Shown here: positions 49,690 through 62,372 of the stretch, in pieces
How the letters are laid out: the number at the start of each line of letters is the position of its first letter
How positions within the stretch are numbered: the first letter of the stretch is position 1
DNA from: Arabidopsis thaliana
Lineage: Eukaryota > Streptophyta > Magnoliopsida > Brassicales > Brassicaceae
Direction of reading: 5' to 3'
Length of the DNA stretch: 64,000 nucleotides
Assembly: GCF_000001735.4 (NCBI RefSeq)
Contig: NC_003071.7
Span: forward strand, 9,479,151-9,543,150
The notes under the pieces: generated by a model
The model's database searches: none
The model's input: the letters and a program-made list of their open reading frames with translations, nothing else
What the model was told of the DNA's origin: nothing
Translations under genes and position numbers: made by a program

Positions 49690-51103
49690 TTTATTTTAGA
49701 GGTGAAAATGCGCCAAACCTCTTCTTGTCTTTGGATTTCGGAGGACCATAGGTTCTGGAATGCTGACTCGCGTATGGAAAGATCCATGGATTCCCACTAT
49801 CCTAGCGCGGCCTGCAAAGAGCATTCTTAACATAAGAGATTCTCTACTCTATGTCAATGATTTAATTGACCAAAACACAAATTTGTGGAAATTGGACCGT
49901 CTCCAAGCACTGATCGATCCCGTTGATATTCCACTCATTTTAGGGATTCGCCCAAGTCGTACCTACTTGAGTGATGGCTTTAGCTGGTCTCACACTAAAT
50001 CCGGTAATTATACTGTTAAGTCAGGATATTGGGTCGCGAGAGATCTTTCTCGTCCTACTTGTGACCCCCCTTTTCAGGGACCAGGTGTTTCGGCACTTCA
50101 GGCACAAGTATGAAAGCTTAAAACTACGCGGAAGCTTATGCATTTCGTGTGGCAATGTATCTCGGGTTGTTTAGCCACTTGTCAAAGATTGACATATCGC
50201 CATATGGGTACAGATAAAGGTTGTCCCCGTTGCGAAGAAGTAGAAGAGACAATCAACCATCTATTGTTTCATTGTCCACCTTCGAGACAGATTTGGGCTT
50301 TATCGCCTATTCCTACCTCAGGGAATATTTTCCCTAGAAACTCTCTCTTCTATAATTTCGACTTCCTTTTTTGGCGTGACCGAGAATTTGGAATTGGAGA
50401 AAAGGTGTTGGAACTCTTTCCATGGATAATTTGGTATATCTGGAAAAGTAAAAATCGTTTTGTTTTTGAGAACTTCAGGGAACCTCCCCCTGAAACTTTG
50501 GTTTTGGCACTTCAAGAGACAGCTGTTTGGAAACAAGCAACTCTAAAAGAGGATGATTCCACTCGTCCAATCGTGTTCGTAGGTTCTTCTCAGACCCCGT
50601 CCACCTTGCTCCCTGAATGTCAACTCGATGCATCATGGCATGTAGATGACACATTGAGCGGGCATGGTTGGGTACTTGTTCGACAAGACTTGGTCATCCA
50701 CCTTGGCCTTAAGAGCACTCGTCGAAATTTATCACCGCTTCATGCGGAATTTAACTCTTTGTTATAGGCAATGGAGTGCATGATCTCTATTGGTGATACT
50801 TCTGGTACTTTTGCTTCGGATTGCTCAGACTTGATTGCTATCCTTGATAACCAAGACGATTGGCTGACTTTTGCAGCGGAATTGGCTTCATATCGTTCTT
50901 TAGTTTGTTTTTTCCCTTCTTTTCGTATTAGATTTCTTTCTCGTAGTTCTAATACTCGAGCAGATTGTTTAGCTAAGAAAGCTCGGGCTCGCAATAGCCT
51001 TTTTTCCCATGTAAGCACATTGGTTCCTAAATGGCTCTCTCTAGCGGAGAGTCTCTTCCCGATAACTTAATATAAATGGTGTTTGAAGAAAAAAAAAAAA
51101 AAA
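49690..51103 (+). mobile_element. 5'-truncated LINE relic with RNase H
   Basis: A second non-LTR retrotransposon 3' part, distinct from that at 16.9 kb. The frame at 49760 reads RVWKDPWIPTILARP, a LINE signature near the end of the reverse transcriptase. It continues through a zinc region (CPRCEEVEETINHLLFHC) and an RNase H-like end (CQLDASWHVDD, LHAEFNSLL, ASDCSDLI, NTRADCLAKK). One frame would run the whole 435-residue length but is interrupted by two stops, a TGA at 50111-50113 where a Trp codon is expected and a TAG at 50765-50767. A run of A at 51089-51103 marks the 3' end. It may match the predicted gene At2g22440. It is old or moderately old and cannot make a full protein. Confidence 0.8.
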
Positions 51104-51503
51104 TGCAACAAAATCTACTCGATTTTCTATTTTGATACAATGCTCCATTCTTATAAAAAAAAATAAAAGAGGAAAACTGTAAAGTAAGGTGTAAATTTGG
51201 TGAAGAAAATCATTATCCAATCAAAAACGTTTTGTGTAATAGAAACGTAAATAAAACGAGTCAAGGCACCGACACAAGATGATCTCAATGGGGATTTGTG
51301 TTTCCACCTAATACGACATCGTATTCAATTCCTAAACGACGCCGTTCCGCTCGTGCTTACCCATAAATGGAAAAATATCTATACAACTGCCACGTCAGCA
51401 CACCAAAAAATATCACCGGCGAAAAACACACACAGTGATATTCTACGGCGGTGGTTCAGTCTCTTCGAAGCTCGTCGTCTCTCTCTTCAAAACTCCGGTG
51501 AAA
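51104..51503. other. RIBA2 upstream region
   Basis: Spacer and leader of RIBA2. The leader is pyrimidine-rich (CTTCGAAGCTCGTCGTCTCT) just before the ATG. Confidence 0.5.
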
Positions 51504-53541
51504 ATGGCGTCGCTTACTCTCCGGTGCGATTCGACGCATCTTTTGCCTTCCCGGTAATCAAATTGAATTGTATTTCTCTCTGTTTCACTGAATTTGAATT
51601 GATAGTTTTTGATTAGATCTGTTTATCATTCGGAATTTGAAATTACGTTTGCTTATGATTCGATTTTGGATTCAATTGAAACACATATCTATGTATTTAG
51701 GTTTTGATGGTTATGTTGTCTTCATGGGTTTTTCAGTGATGTTGTCAAGGGAACAAAACCATTTGGAACGAGCTTGGTGTATCCTAGGATCATATCGAAG
51801 AAGTTTAATGTTAGAATGAGAGTGATACCTGAGGAAGGAGATGTGTTCTCTTCTTCTAAGAGTAATGGATCATCAATGGGGATTGAGTTACAGCCAGATT
51901 TGGTTTCGTTTGGAACATTAGCAGCTGAAATGATTCCTACAACAATGGATTCTCCTGAAGTTGAGGATGAAGAGTTTGATTTAGATCGACCTACTGATGG
52001 ATTTGCGTCTATTCCTCAAGCTATTGAAGATATTCGACATGGCAAGGTTTGTAATAGTAGCATCGTGTCTGCTTACTGTCTTATTAGAAGGGGAAGGTCT
52101 TAAGTGAGAAAGCTTTGCGTTTTTCTTGCAGATGGTAGTTGTTGTAGATGATGAAGATAGAGAAAACGAAGGAGATTTGATAATGGCGGCATCTTTGGCT
52201 ACACCTGAAGCTATGGCTTTTGTTGTAAAGCATGGGACTGGAATCGTGTGTGTGAGCATGAAAGGCGAAGACTTGGAGAGGTTAGAGCTTCCTTTAATGG
52301 TAACGCGTAAGGATAACGAGGAAAAACTCCGCACGGCCTTCACGGTTTCAGTGGTGAGTAAAAGTATGTTTTTCTTTGGTGTTGAGAAAACCACAAGACT
52401 CTTAGTGGTGTGTGATGAAAAGAATGTTGAAAATATTTGCCAGGACGCAAAAAAGGGAACATCCACAGGTGTCTCAGCTCGTGATAGGGCGCAAACAATA
52501 TTAACCCTTGCATCAAAAGATTCAAAACCTGAAGATTTCAATCGTCCTGGTCATATTTTTCCTTTGAGATACAGAGAAGGTGGTGTTCTTAAAAGAGCAG
52601 GGCATACAGAAGCCTCTGTTGACTTGACTGTGTTGGCCGGTTTAGAACCAGTATCTGTTTTATGTGAGATTGTAGATGATGATGGTTCCATGGCTAGATT
52701 ACCAAGACTCCGCCAATTCGCTCAAGAGAACAACTTGAAATTAATTTCAATCGCTGATTTAATCAGGTACAATACATTCAATTCAAGATCAGCTACTGGT
52801 GTTTGGATTAAGAACACTCAACTCCCTCTGTTACTGATGTTTTCCTCTTGATTTCTGGTAGATACCGAAGGAAAAGAGAGAGACTGGTTGAGTTTACTGC
52901 GGTTGCGCCTATACCGACAATGTGGGGACCATTCAAAGCACATTGCTTTAAGTCATTACTTGATGGAGTTGAGCACATTGCAATGGTCAAGGTAAGAATA
53001 AACCCTATTTGAAACCATGAGAGACTTCCGTTTCTTATAAACCATATTATGATTAAAATACAGGGAGAAATCGGAGATGGGAAGGATATTCTCGTGAGAG
53101 TACACGCGGAGTGTATCACAGATGATATATTCGGAAATAGCTCTGGTGGAAAACAGTTAGCGATTGCAATGAGACTGATTGAAGAAAATGGGAGAGGTGT
53201 TTTTGTCTACTTACGTGGTCCTGAAAGTAAAGGCATTGATCTAAGCCACAAGCCTCGTACTTACAACACCAATTCAGATCAAGCCGAGGGTGTTTCATTT
53301 CCCGTTGCTTCACGGGAATACGGCATTGGAGCACAAGTAATAACAAAAACATTGAATCTTTACTATGTTTACTGTTTATTTTAAAAAGCAAAAGTGTGAT
53401 CAAAGATTGGTAATGCAGATTCTAAGGGATCTTGGAGTTAGAGAGATGAAGGTGATGACGAATAATCCAGCACATTACGTTGGTCTTAAAGGCTATGGTT
53501 TATCAATTTCTGGTAAGGTTCCACTCATTACTACTCCTTAA
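51504..53541 (+). CDS. RIBA2: Plastid riboflavin biosynthesis protein RIBA2
   Basis: RIBA proteins carry DHBP synthase (3,4-dihydroxy-2-butanone 4-phosphate) and GTP cyclohydrolase II. Seven coding exons are 51504-51553, 51737-52046, 52132-52353, 52444-52766, 52862-52991, 53064-53336 and 53419-53541, giving 476 residues with a plastid-type N-terminus. The DHBPS half is intact: [30 protein letters not shown] and HTEASVDL. In the cyclohydrolase half the zinc site is degraded: the first cysteine remains (HAEC, Cys362) but the CxC pair is replaced by Gly373 and Lys375 (GNSSGGKQL). This agrees with published work that RIBA2 keeps DHBPS activity and has lost cyclohydrolase activity. Confidence 0.96.
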
Positions 53542-54203
53542 GTGTTGTTTTGACCGTTGTTTGATTACGTTAAGAGACGACACGTGTCGGCTTCTTGAGT
53601 GACTTAGTTTGTTGTTTAGTTGTGGTTTTGGCGCCTAAATCATGTGATCTGATATTGTGTTTTTTGACCTCCATAATTATCATTAGAATTATTTTAAATG
53701 GCATTTTCTCTGCAAATTTTACTTGAGAATTCGTTTTCTAGTAATCAAGTGATCGTTACTAACATTTACGTTGTGTAATTAAGAGAATTCCAGTCACGAA
53801 AAAAACAAATTTGTTTGGAATATTTTGAGAGTAACATTTATTTGTTTTTCCTTCTTTGTCAACTACTACTTATTTTAGTCTATTAATTGCATTATGAACA
53901 TTAGTATAATAGTATCTATTTTTTGCCGAATTATTCTCATTTTGTCTCTAAATAATCAGTTTTTTTAAAGACAAGACCATTATTTATGTAGTACAGAAAT
54001 GATAGCAACAAGATAAAAAAATTAAAACTCAAATCAATGGACTATCGAAATGGTATGTAAATTACATACAAAGCCAGAGCTAAAACCAAAAGCTTTAGCA
54101 CGACTCAAAAACAAGTTCTTTTCTCTAGACCCAAGGAAAAAATAAAAGGAAAGAAACTTGAAAACAGAACTCTTATGTACGAGCATCTCCACGGGTAATC
54201 AAA
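53542..54203. other. Convergent 3' regions
   Basis: RIBA2 ends at 53541 and the next gene ends at 54204 on the other strand. The interval holds both 3' UTRs and AT-rich spacer. Confidence 0.55.
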
Positions 54204-54941
54204 TCAGACTGATGATGGGACAATGAAGATACTGAGTTCTTGTCCAATATTCCCAGCTGGATCAATCAAATGGAAAGATTCAGATTCTTTCGAACCATTA
54301 ACTCGTCTGAAACTAGCTCTCAAATACATCAATTCATCATCGAACCGGCCAAGTTCTTTCCCAGTCACAACTCCTGCTCCAACCACCACTTTACTAAGAG
54401 CGGTCAACGCCGTCATGTCATCCTGAGAGGGACTGCGTTTTCTCGCATAACCAACTCTTTTTCCATTGCAATACATGTTCCAAAATGGCTTTGACAAAAA
54501 AGAGTCGTCGTCTTGTTTTTCGTTGTTACGTTCTAACACTATACGCAACGCTCCTTCTCTCATTTCTCGAGCTAAAACCGTCGTTGGAACTGCTAGCTCG
54601 AGGAGAAGATCAAGGTTTGTCGATTTTCTTGGTGTTTGGATACAGAAATTGATTTTTCCTTTTCGGTATCCGAAGATTGTTCCTGTGACTGTAGATGAAG
54701 AAAGGGACGAAGAGGAGCGAAAGGAAGACGTGCGTGATTTGATGTCATTGTAGAGTTTCTTGCCTCTCAAGTTAGTGTTATCTTGTTCGAGTTCTTGGAC
54801 TAATGTGCAGTTGCAAGTTGGGATTAAAAGCTGAATGAATGAGCGGAGGAGACGCCATGACCGGACTTGTTTCTGGCAGTCTACGGTTGCTACCACCGTC
54901 GATTGAAACTCCATTGAAGCTATGACTTTGCTCTTTGACAT
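54204..54941 (-). CDS. MIZU-KUSSEI1-like (DUF617) protein
   Basis: A single-exon frame of 245 residues starts at an ATG at 54941 (MSKSKVIASMEFQ). A longer reading to 54971 lacks an ATG. The MIZ domain spans about residues 80 to the end: TVTGTIFGYRKGKINFCIQ opens it, and WNMYCNGKRVGYARKR and GNIGQELSIFIVPS follow. This family includes MIZ1, which is needed for root hydrotropism. MIZ1-like proteins are soluble or membrane-associated and of unknown biochemical activity. The N-terminal third is serine-rich (SFRSSSSLSSS), a usual trait in the family. It matches the predicted gene At2g22460. Confidence 0.85.
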   Translation of the reverse strand: MSKSKVIASMEFQSTVVATVDCQKQVRSWRLLRSFIQLLIPTCNCTLVQELEQDNTNLRGKKLYNDIKSRTSSFRSSSSLSSSTVTGTIFGYRKGKINFCIQTPRKSTNLDLLLELAVPTTVLAREMREGALRIVLERNNEKQDDDSFLSKPFWNMYCNGKRVGYARKRSPSQDDMTALTALSKVVVGAGVVTGKELGRFDDELMYLRASFRRVNGSKESESFHLIDPAGNIGQELSIFIVPSSV

Positions 54942-57900
54942 TGTTAATACTTCTGATGAAGCAAAAAACAAGAGAAAAAAAAGTGGAAAAAGATGAAGAA
55001 AAAGCAGAAGCTTGAGGATTTGGTGTTCAAGTGTTATAGGGTTTATATAGGGCGACAGAGGAGGGTTTACGTACGAGTATCTTTTTTTAGAATATTACTA
55101 TTTAATTGTTTAAAATTCGCTTTTGGTTTTATTTTGATTTTTAAAATATTTATGTTTGGGTAATGAGAGGCAATTTATGAGCTCTGATTTGTAAAGTATG
55201 ATGCGTGTTGGGTTTTTGTCACTCACCCTAAAAGATTCTTTCGGAATAGGTGGAACTACTATTTAGTAATTTGTATTTTTATTATTGCAATAAAGCATAT
55301 AAAATTTAGATGTTAAATAATTGGGGTTTCTGAGCTTGAATAATTGTTTGACATTCGTATATATATTCACTTTTTAGGAGGAATGTTACTTGAGAATATT
55401 GAGGCCTAAATCAACTATATACATACAAACGTATTTGTAGTATCAAACTATCAATCTTGTTCATGATGGACTTAGTAATAAAAAAAACAAATATTTCATG
55501 ATCGGTAAAAAGAATAAAGGAATGCAAATGTTAAACCTCTCTCAATGACTTATAATAATTTAAACTTGAAAAATGGGCAAATAAATTACAAGGTTTTTAT
55601 TTTTCTATGTAAATTCGTTTGGTTTTTGATTGACACTTATATACTAAATAAGATTACAAGTATTAAACTATATACAAGTATATGAATTATACACTATCCC
55701 CTCTAATAACTCTCTATAGGAACATTAACATACAGAATTGATGCTAAAAGATATATGTTCATACGATGCGCACGCGTTTCCTTAACATCATTGATCTAGT
55801 TCATTTTATATGTGGAACTGTATACACATACGTATGAATGTGAAAACTAAACTAAACTTTTGATACCACATCTATCGAACTACGGGTGACGTTGGAGTAT
55901 AATTTAAATATTAAAATAAAAAGAGAAAAAGAGAACAATAATCCAAAAAAATACAGATTGGATGAAATTATTCTCAAATAATTATACAACATTCCCGCTT
56001 TTTGCCTTTTCAACTGCTAAAAATCATTTAAAGAAAAACAAATTTTACTTATACAATAATAAAAAAGAAAGCAAACATAATATGTATATTAATAATATCC
56101 GTACGACAGAAAGAGTTGTATAATTGCATAATGATTACACCATTAGATCTCTACCACTTTCATTAGACTCCAAATTTTTCATATTAAATAAATCTGATTT
56201 CTATCTATTGGAAGATTAACAAATAAAGTTCCCACAAAATAAATACTAAAAGAATTCTCCATTTTATCTAATACTAGATTCCTCGTTACAGCTCGTGCAT
56301 GTTATTTCACTAATCTTTTTCAAAAAATATTTAAAGATTGTAATTTAACTACAAATACCTCTTGCCTTTTCCAATTTCAATTACTCTAGGGTCATCAATT
56401 ATATGTTGATTCTAAAACAAAAAGAAGAGAGAAGAAACAAAAATAAAGCATGAGCTATGACACTAGATATATATCTTTTTTCTTTTGGCCCTCTTGTATC
56501 TCTTATTATGTTTATAAATTTATAGTAAGTTAACAAAAACAAAAGAAGAAAAGCAAGAAATGAGCTTTTATAAATCATTTACCAAATAAAAGGAAATAAT
56601 CTTTTATATTAAAATTACAACAACAACCAAAAAGTGCATTTGGGTCCAAAATCCAACAAAAAGGAAAACTAGTTTATTATGGTGTGTCTAAGCTAGCCTG
56701 GTTTCTCCACTCATGTCGTTTTGGTATTTTTCCTTCACCTTTATTTTGTTCTCTACTTGTATATATGTGCTCCATGTTAGTCATATACAAAATCATTTTA
56801 TTTAATTATATATGATACTGATATATCATTTTATTTTAGAAATATCTTAACCATTAACCCGAAGAAACGATGGTCTATATATATGAAAACACTAAGAAAA
56901 TGAAGAAATTCAAAACACCAAAATTCCACACTACTACATATTTTTCAAACCTACAAATCATTTTTTTCTGTGCTAAAGAATCTCATACTGAAGTTTCAAA
57001 CAAATGTCCCACATTTTTGGAAGGGTTGGATAGTCTTGCTATGTACATGTAAAACATTCACAACAACCAGTAATGATTGAAACCGCAAAGCAATAACATT
57101 AAACCGTAAAAACCTTTACTAAGTTTTTTCACATATATTCATGTTAAAGTAACACTAAAGCACAACTTATTTTACCACCAATCTATCTGTAGAATACTCT
57201 AAAACACAACTTAATTTTCCACCAATTAACCAATCTGTAGAATGCTCGAAAATTTGGACTTCCCATATACACTAGTACACTACTAATCTTTTTGCACCCA
57301 AACTTTCCATATCATAACAAACAAGTACTCTCTCAAATATTTAAAATACTACTAATGTTTTGCTATGTTCGGCCAACCAATTCACTCACGACTATGACTA
57401 CTAAATCTTTAGAAGGTCATCATAATGGTAACAATATTCTCATCCGGAATTTCGTGTGTCTATCAAGCACTTAACCTAAAGAGATTGATTACTTACCAAA
57501 GAAGATATGTAAATTCAAAGTTACATACATATATAGTGAAATTAATCTTATTCGTTTGAGAACTATATATATATTTATTTGTTCTTTGGTTTTATTAGTT
57601 GTTTTTTGTTTTTTTGTTAACTCAAGGTAAATTCTGAACCTATGAAAGGGCTAAGGCCTAAGAGAGAGGGAAAAAATTGAGGTGTGACATCCCATAGTCT
57701 GAACTTTTGGTCGGTAATTCCATGGGCAAACTTAGCTGTTCTTGTTCCTTGCCTTTTTACTCATCAATCATCAAGGCTTTTGTTACAATTATATTCCCTT
57801 TTAACATACATATTAATATACGTCCAAAATTATATATGATTCATATTTCATTACCTGAAAACTTGTATCAAAGACCTCACAAAACTTTTATGCCATCCTA

Positions 57901-58185
57901 ATTAACTTTAAAAATAAATATCTTTTGTGGCGGCTATACAATTATTAACTAAATTATTTGGTATCAAAGATTAGTTTTTCGTTCACCATGACGCATGGTG
58001 TAGATACTTTAGTTAGAGAAAACAACATCGAACTACACAAAATTCATATATGAAAAAAAATCTCAAATGTAACATTTTAATTTGTTTTGTTTTGTTTATG
58101 TTGCATGTAAACAAAAGTGTGAAGTAACTTCCTAAATTCGTAGAAGGAAGAAATAAAGAAACTTAGAATCCACAAAATATGATGT
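54942..58185. other. Intergenic, AT-rich
   Basis: No gene supported. Short frames such as 56870-57052 and 57292-57474 look random. The minus-strand leader of the MIZ-like gene ends in the first 100-150 bases. Confidence 0.5.
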
Positions 58186-58730
58186 TGGTGTTGGTGGTTC
58201 GATGTTGGTGTTTTTTCATTTTCTGTAACAGTTTTGAATGTGTGCGTTTTCTCTGAGTGAAGTCTTCAAGGGACGAATAGAGGCGGCGCATTGGTTTTTG
58301 TGGCATCACTTGTCCGTGAGAGATGGTTCCTGTTTTGTAATAAGAATGGTGACTAGAGGTGGTTTCTTTGGTTACCCGTAGATGCTTTTGTAACTGTCGG
58401 GTTTGTGCATTAGTCTACTGTTGTCATCGTATTTTTGCATTAGTTTGTGGAGAAGTTATAGACACCTTATCTAGAAGCTTTGAGTACTGACCTCTGTTAG
58501 GGTTTGCTCGTGGCAAATAGGATGAAATCCCAGCTTCTTGGTAACTTGAAGTTGTGGAAATCACGCAAATTTCTGAATTTGATATTTTAGAATCGATGTT
58601 TCTTCTCTCGTTTCTGTTTTAGATTTCCGTTTTTGCTAATTCTATAGTTTTTTTTTTTCTGCTACTTGTTTATCTTATAGTTCTGTCAAAATTTAATGAT
58701 ATAAATGTTTCACATTTTACCAAAAAAACA
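58186..58730 (+). mobile_element. Retroposon-like block with A-rich end
   Basis: Composition jumps to GC-richer sequence at about 58190-58530 (GACGAATAGAGGCGGCGC), then grades into T-rich DNA and ends in TTTACCAAAAAAAC, a 3' tail of the kind seen on Arabidopsis retroposons such as Sadhu or RathE. No frame of note and no target duplication could be found by eye. Class is uncertain. Confidence 0.35.
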
Positions 58731-59249
58731 TTAATACGGAATGAAAGATGTGCGAGTCCTCTTTTTAAGCCCACTAGAATATAATGGGCTATTTACTAAC
58801 GAGCTTGTGTTGGTTGACGAACATGAGCAAGCCTCTACATGAGCAAGACAATATCAGTTCAATATATGGGCCAACGACAATTTAGGCATCCCGTATATTA
58901 AAGATGAGGATTTAACCCAAATCCTAGTTTTAAAGGTTGGATCGACTTAGTTTCGGACATGTTACTTGGAAGGGCCTGGCATGGTTACAACGACCCATCT
59001 ACGCTCTTAAAATTTGTTATTGAAAAACACATAACAAAGCGAAAGTACATATAAAAGAATTATTTTGATTTATATAAAAGAATAGATATTACACCATATT
59101 GTCTCTATGTTCATCTCATCCCCAACAACAACAAGTGTCCACGTCAAAATGATAATAGTAGTAAATAACAAATATGAACGAGAAGAAGTAATTAAAATAA
59201 AACAGTAATAGAAAGCAGAGGATCCAAATCCACCAAACTCAAAAGCTCT
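58731..59249. other. Intergenic, AGP2 3' region
   Basis: AT-rich spacer plus the 3' UTR of AGP2 in the last 200 bases; nothing else seen. Confidence 0.5.
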
Positions 59250-59645
59250 CTAAGCCAAAACGACAGCGTATAAAGCTCCGGCAACAGCTGTTCCCACAAG
59301 GAAAGCTTTGTTAGCCCATGCGGCACTTGGTGCATCAGCAGCACCGTCTGGTCCTGGAGCTGGAGACGAAGTTGGAGTTAATCCAGCGGAAGGACCGGGA
59401 GCAGGAGCATCGGTCTGAGGAGGAGAAGCAACCGGGGATGTTGTTGGAGAAGTGGTAGGAGCTGGAGTTGGCTCGTTAACTGGAACAGGCGGTGAAGCAA
59501 TTGGTGAAGGTGTTTCTGCTGTCACTGGAGGAAGCGCCGTTGGTGGAGGAGTAACGGTGGTTGGTGCTGGTGCAGGAGCTTGAGCGAGACATGAAGTGGC
59601 CAAGAAACCAAGAAAGATCAAAGCTTGCATTGCCTTAGAATTCAT
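59250..59645 (-). CDS. AGP2: Classical arabinogalactan protein AGP2
   Basis: A 131-residue single-exon frame begins with a signal peptide (about 1-21, QALIFLGFLATSCLA) that exposes an N-terminal Gln after cleavage. The body is rich in P, A, S and T with the Ala-Pro, Ser-Pro and Thr-Pro pairs (APAPAPTT, SPVASPP) that carry arabinogalactan glycans after hydroxylation. The C-terminus has a small-residue cleavage region (PSAAWANKA) and a hydrophobic tail (FLVGTAVAGALYAVVLA) typical of a GPI-anchor signal. The mature protein is a cell-surface proteoglycan. A TATA-like stretch (TATATATAG) lies about 110 bases upstream on the minus strand at 59752-59760. Confidence 0.96.
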   Translation of the reverse strand: MNSKAMQALIFLGFLATSCLAQAPAPAPTTVTPPPTALPPVTAETPSPIASPPVPVNEPTPAPTTSPTTSPVASPPQTDAPAPGPSAGLTPTSSPAPGPDGAADAPSAAWANKAFLVGTAVAGALYAVVLA

Positions 59646-59751
59646 TTTTAGATTATCTCTTCTTTGTCTGAATCTTGAAACTCTCTCTGTTTAATGTTAT
59701 AAACTCTTCTTTATTTTTGTTGATGGTGTAGAACAATGAGAGAAGAGAGCT

Positions 59752-59760
59752 CTATATATA
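59752..59760 (-). promoter_or_regulatory. AGP2 TATA box
   Basis: On the minus strand TATATATAGA sits about 110 bases before the ATG at 59645, in the correct orientation for AGP2. Confidence 0.6.
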
Positions 59761-61636
59761 CGCGATGGTTGGGAAATAGTTAATAATTAATTATTGGTGT
59801 GACACTAATCATGCGAACCACATACAAAAATACAACATGGCTTAGCTTTTCAATGGCGGTTTAAAATAATTGTTGTCTTTTTTCTTTCTTAAACTTGACG
59901 TGTTTGAGTTTTTGAAGTTTTCTTGAAGAATCATCTACATGAAGGAGCACCAAACGGATACACAGATCTCTGCCACGTGTTTTCTCTTAACGATGTTAAT
60001 TCTGAGATCAGTTAAGTATTGACACGTGTTATGTTTATATTGGTTTTTAGATATGATTTGACTCTGCGTAATTTGCTTTTTGGTTAACCGCGTTACAATG
60101 CCAGGCGTAAATTAACTTGAGTTTTGCCTAATGTTTCGTGGAAATAACGCGTTTACGAGTAAATAATTAACATTATACGAAAAATGGGTCATTATTTAAG
60201 TTCATATTCATATATAGTATGTCTATCAAAATTTTCAACTGTTAATTATTTTAGATGTATATTATAATCGTTTCTGTTGAAAAAAGTTATTTTATATGTT
60301 TCGTTGTAATGTGTTATCTGGACTGATTATACGAGCAAGGGCTGGCAAAAGCTGTCATATTTTCATGTTAATTAAATTAATAAATTAGTAGATCATTATA
60401 GTTATATTTATGGTTTTTATTTTGTTGCAATATTCTAGTGACAGATTACTTGGTGGCCATTATTGTTACAAACTTACAACGAAACAGTCAAGCAAACGCG
60501 CATTGTTCATATTCTACAGCTATATCATTATTACGGTGTGAAATGCTTCATTTCAATAAGAACCTACCTAACAATTATTTATATTCCTTGAATAATAAAT
60601 TGTTAGACTCTTGCTTTGACCTTAATATGCATTGTATCAGTATCTTCTTCATAAGAAAATTATAAGTTGAAAACTTTTTTCCTGCCAGCTTTGACCAAAT
60701 GAATATATTAAAAAGTTACCAATAAAGAAATTTTAATTAATTTGATTAGTAGTACAAGTTTGGACGAGGCCTTGGCAGGCCTCTCTTTCTAGCTTTTCGT
60801 GGATGTGGCCTAACCTCGTAACTTTTCGTATTTTATCAAGCCCAAAGTAGCTTTCCGTTATCACTTATATGAAAAAATCTAAGATCTAAGGGGAGTTATT
60901 GATTAGTATTTTAATTTATAATCTATATACATTAAAGAAAATAGAACATCTTGAAACCTCTAAATAAATACACCGTGCTTAAAAAACTTCACGAGATATT
61001 CAATTGATTTTTTTTTGTTTAGAATATTAAATAATCAATACTCCATTAGATGTCATTTACCCAAAAAAAAAAAAAAAAAACTCCATTAGATGTTATTATT
61101 GTAGATTGTACCAATAAACTCTGATATATAAGTCCAACAAAACTCCATTAGCAGTAGTGTTGGTAAGCTCCCCATATTCTTGGGCTTTAGTTTCAGAAGA
61201 TTTCATGTTATCCGTCGGCTTAGTTTATGGAATTATCTTGTTAATCGCCACTTTTATATAATTTCATATATAATCTATCTTTTAGTGCAAAAAAAGTAAA
61301 AAAAATAATTTCAACGAAACTCAAGTTTGGAACCGCAATCCAATTATTTTAATCAAATCATTGACTACCGAAATATTTTTCCACCTTCAAACAATCTAAA
61401 AAGAAAAATAATTTTTTTGATCAATTCACCAACGTTATTTAGTTTATAAAACATGATAAAAGATCCTCCAAAAATATAAAACCTAGACTTTCCTTAAATT
61501 TTAAGAAGTGTACTTTTGTTCACTCAATTTATTATTTCTCTGCCAAATTCTCTATATTCTTCACACGTAATTACTATCTAGTTCTCGTCCATTTCCTTTA
61601 TCATTTTCTCATTGTCTTGTAAATTGACCACTCTAA
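59761..61636. other. Intergenic, AT-rich
   Basis: No gene. A short phrase, ACTCCATTAG, recurs at about 61040, 61080 and 61142, one copy next to a long A run at 61062-61080. Confidence 0.5.
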
Positions 61637-61810
61637 TGATCTCTATTATTTCCTCTAGAATAGAGTATGATTTATCTCCAATCTATCACTCTATATATAG
61701 AGTAATCCTACAATTTTCTCTATTTTAAAGTAACATATAGAATGAGGATGGAGAGAATGTACTATATCATAGAGTTTTAGAGGACAAAATTAAAGTGGGA
61801 TTGGAGATGC
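61637..61810. mobile_element. Harbinger-type MITE with TAA target duplication
   Basis: A 174-bp element flanked by TAA (61634-61636 and 61811-61813) ends GATTGGAGATGC; the reverse complement, GCATCTCCAATC, is the common MITE end and is echoed by TGATCTCTATT at the left side. The interior is AT-rich and non-coding. The right end is better preserved than the left. Confidence 0.55.
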
Positions 61811-62372
61811 TAAGTATGTAAATTTGGTTCGGTTAGCTATCATAAGGGACCGAGTGCTATATGACAATGTATTATAGGTAAAAGAAGTGATATTGTCTCC
61901 TGTAGATTTAGTGTCCTTAACCGTTCATCAAATCTATGTGAATCTCAGTAGTAGGTAGTTGGGTGAAGAACGTGTGAAGTCTATACAACTCATATTACTC
62001 CTCAAACATTTTCTGATAATATATTGCATACATTGAACCTCTTTTTAAATTCAAAACATCAAAGGTATTGATCTTACATAGAAAAAAACATAGACTCTTA
62101 TGTTCATGTCCCTATTGATCTTAGTCATACCTCATAATTGTCTAACAAAGAAAATCAAAGGTATCATAATTATCATCATATGTAATGTAGGGAACAAATC
62201 TGTATTTACTGGTATATATATATAACACAAAAAAAATTACCAAAGAAAAAAAAAGAGCAAAGGGAACGATACCATTAGTCCCAATACCAATCCTTGCAAA
62301 ATTCAAACTCAAACAAACCGTTTATCTCACGCGCCGCCGTACTCGCCACGATCCGTCTTTGGAGACCAATTT
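61811..62372. other. GEM upstream region
   Basis: Spacer and GEM leader. The leader begins around 62270, with CGCGCCGCCGTACTCGCC just ahead of the ATG. Confidence 0.5.

Noticed and set aside
51981-52541. 186-codon minus-strand frame opposite RIBA2
   Set aside because: Crosses the RIBA2 introns and codes for nothing recognisable; it is a shadow.
54223-54753. Plus-strand frames opposite the MIZ-like gene
   Set aside because: Shadows of a well-supported minus-strand gene.
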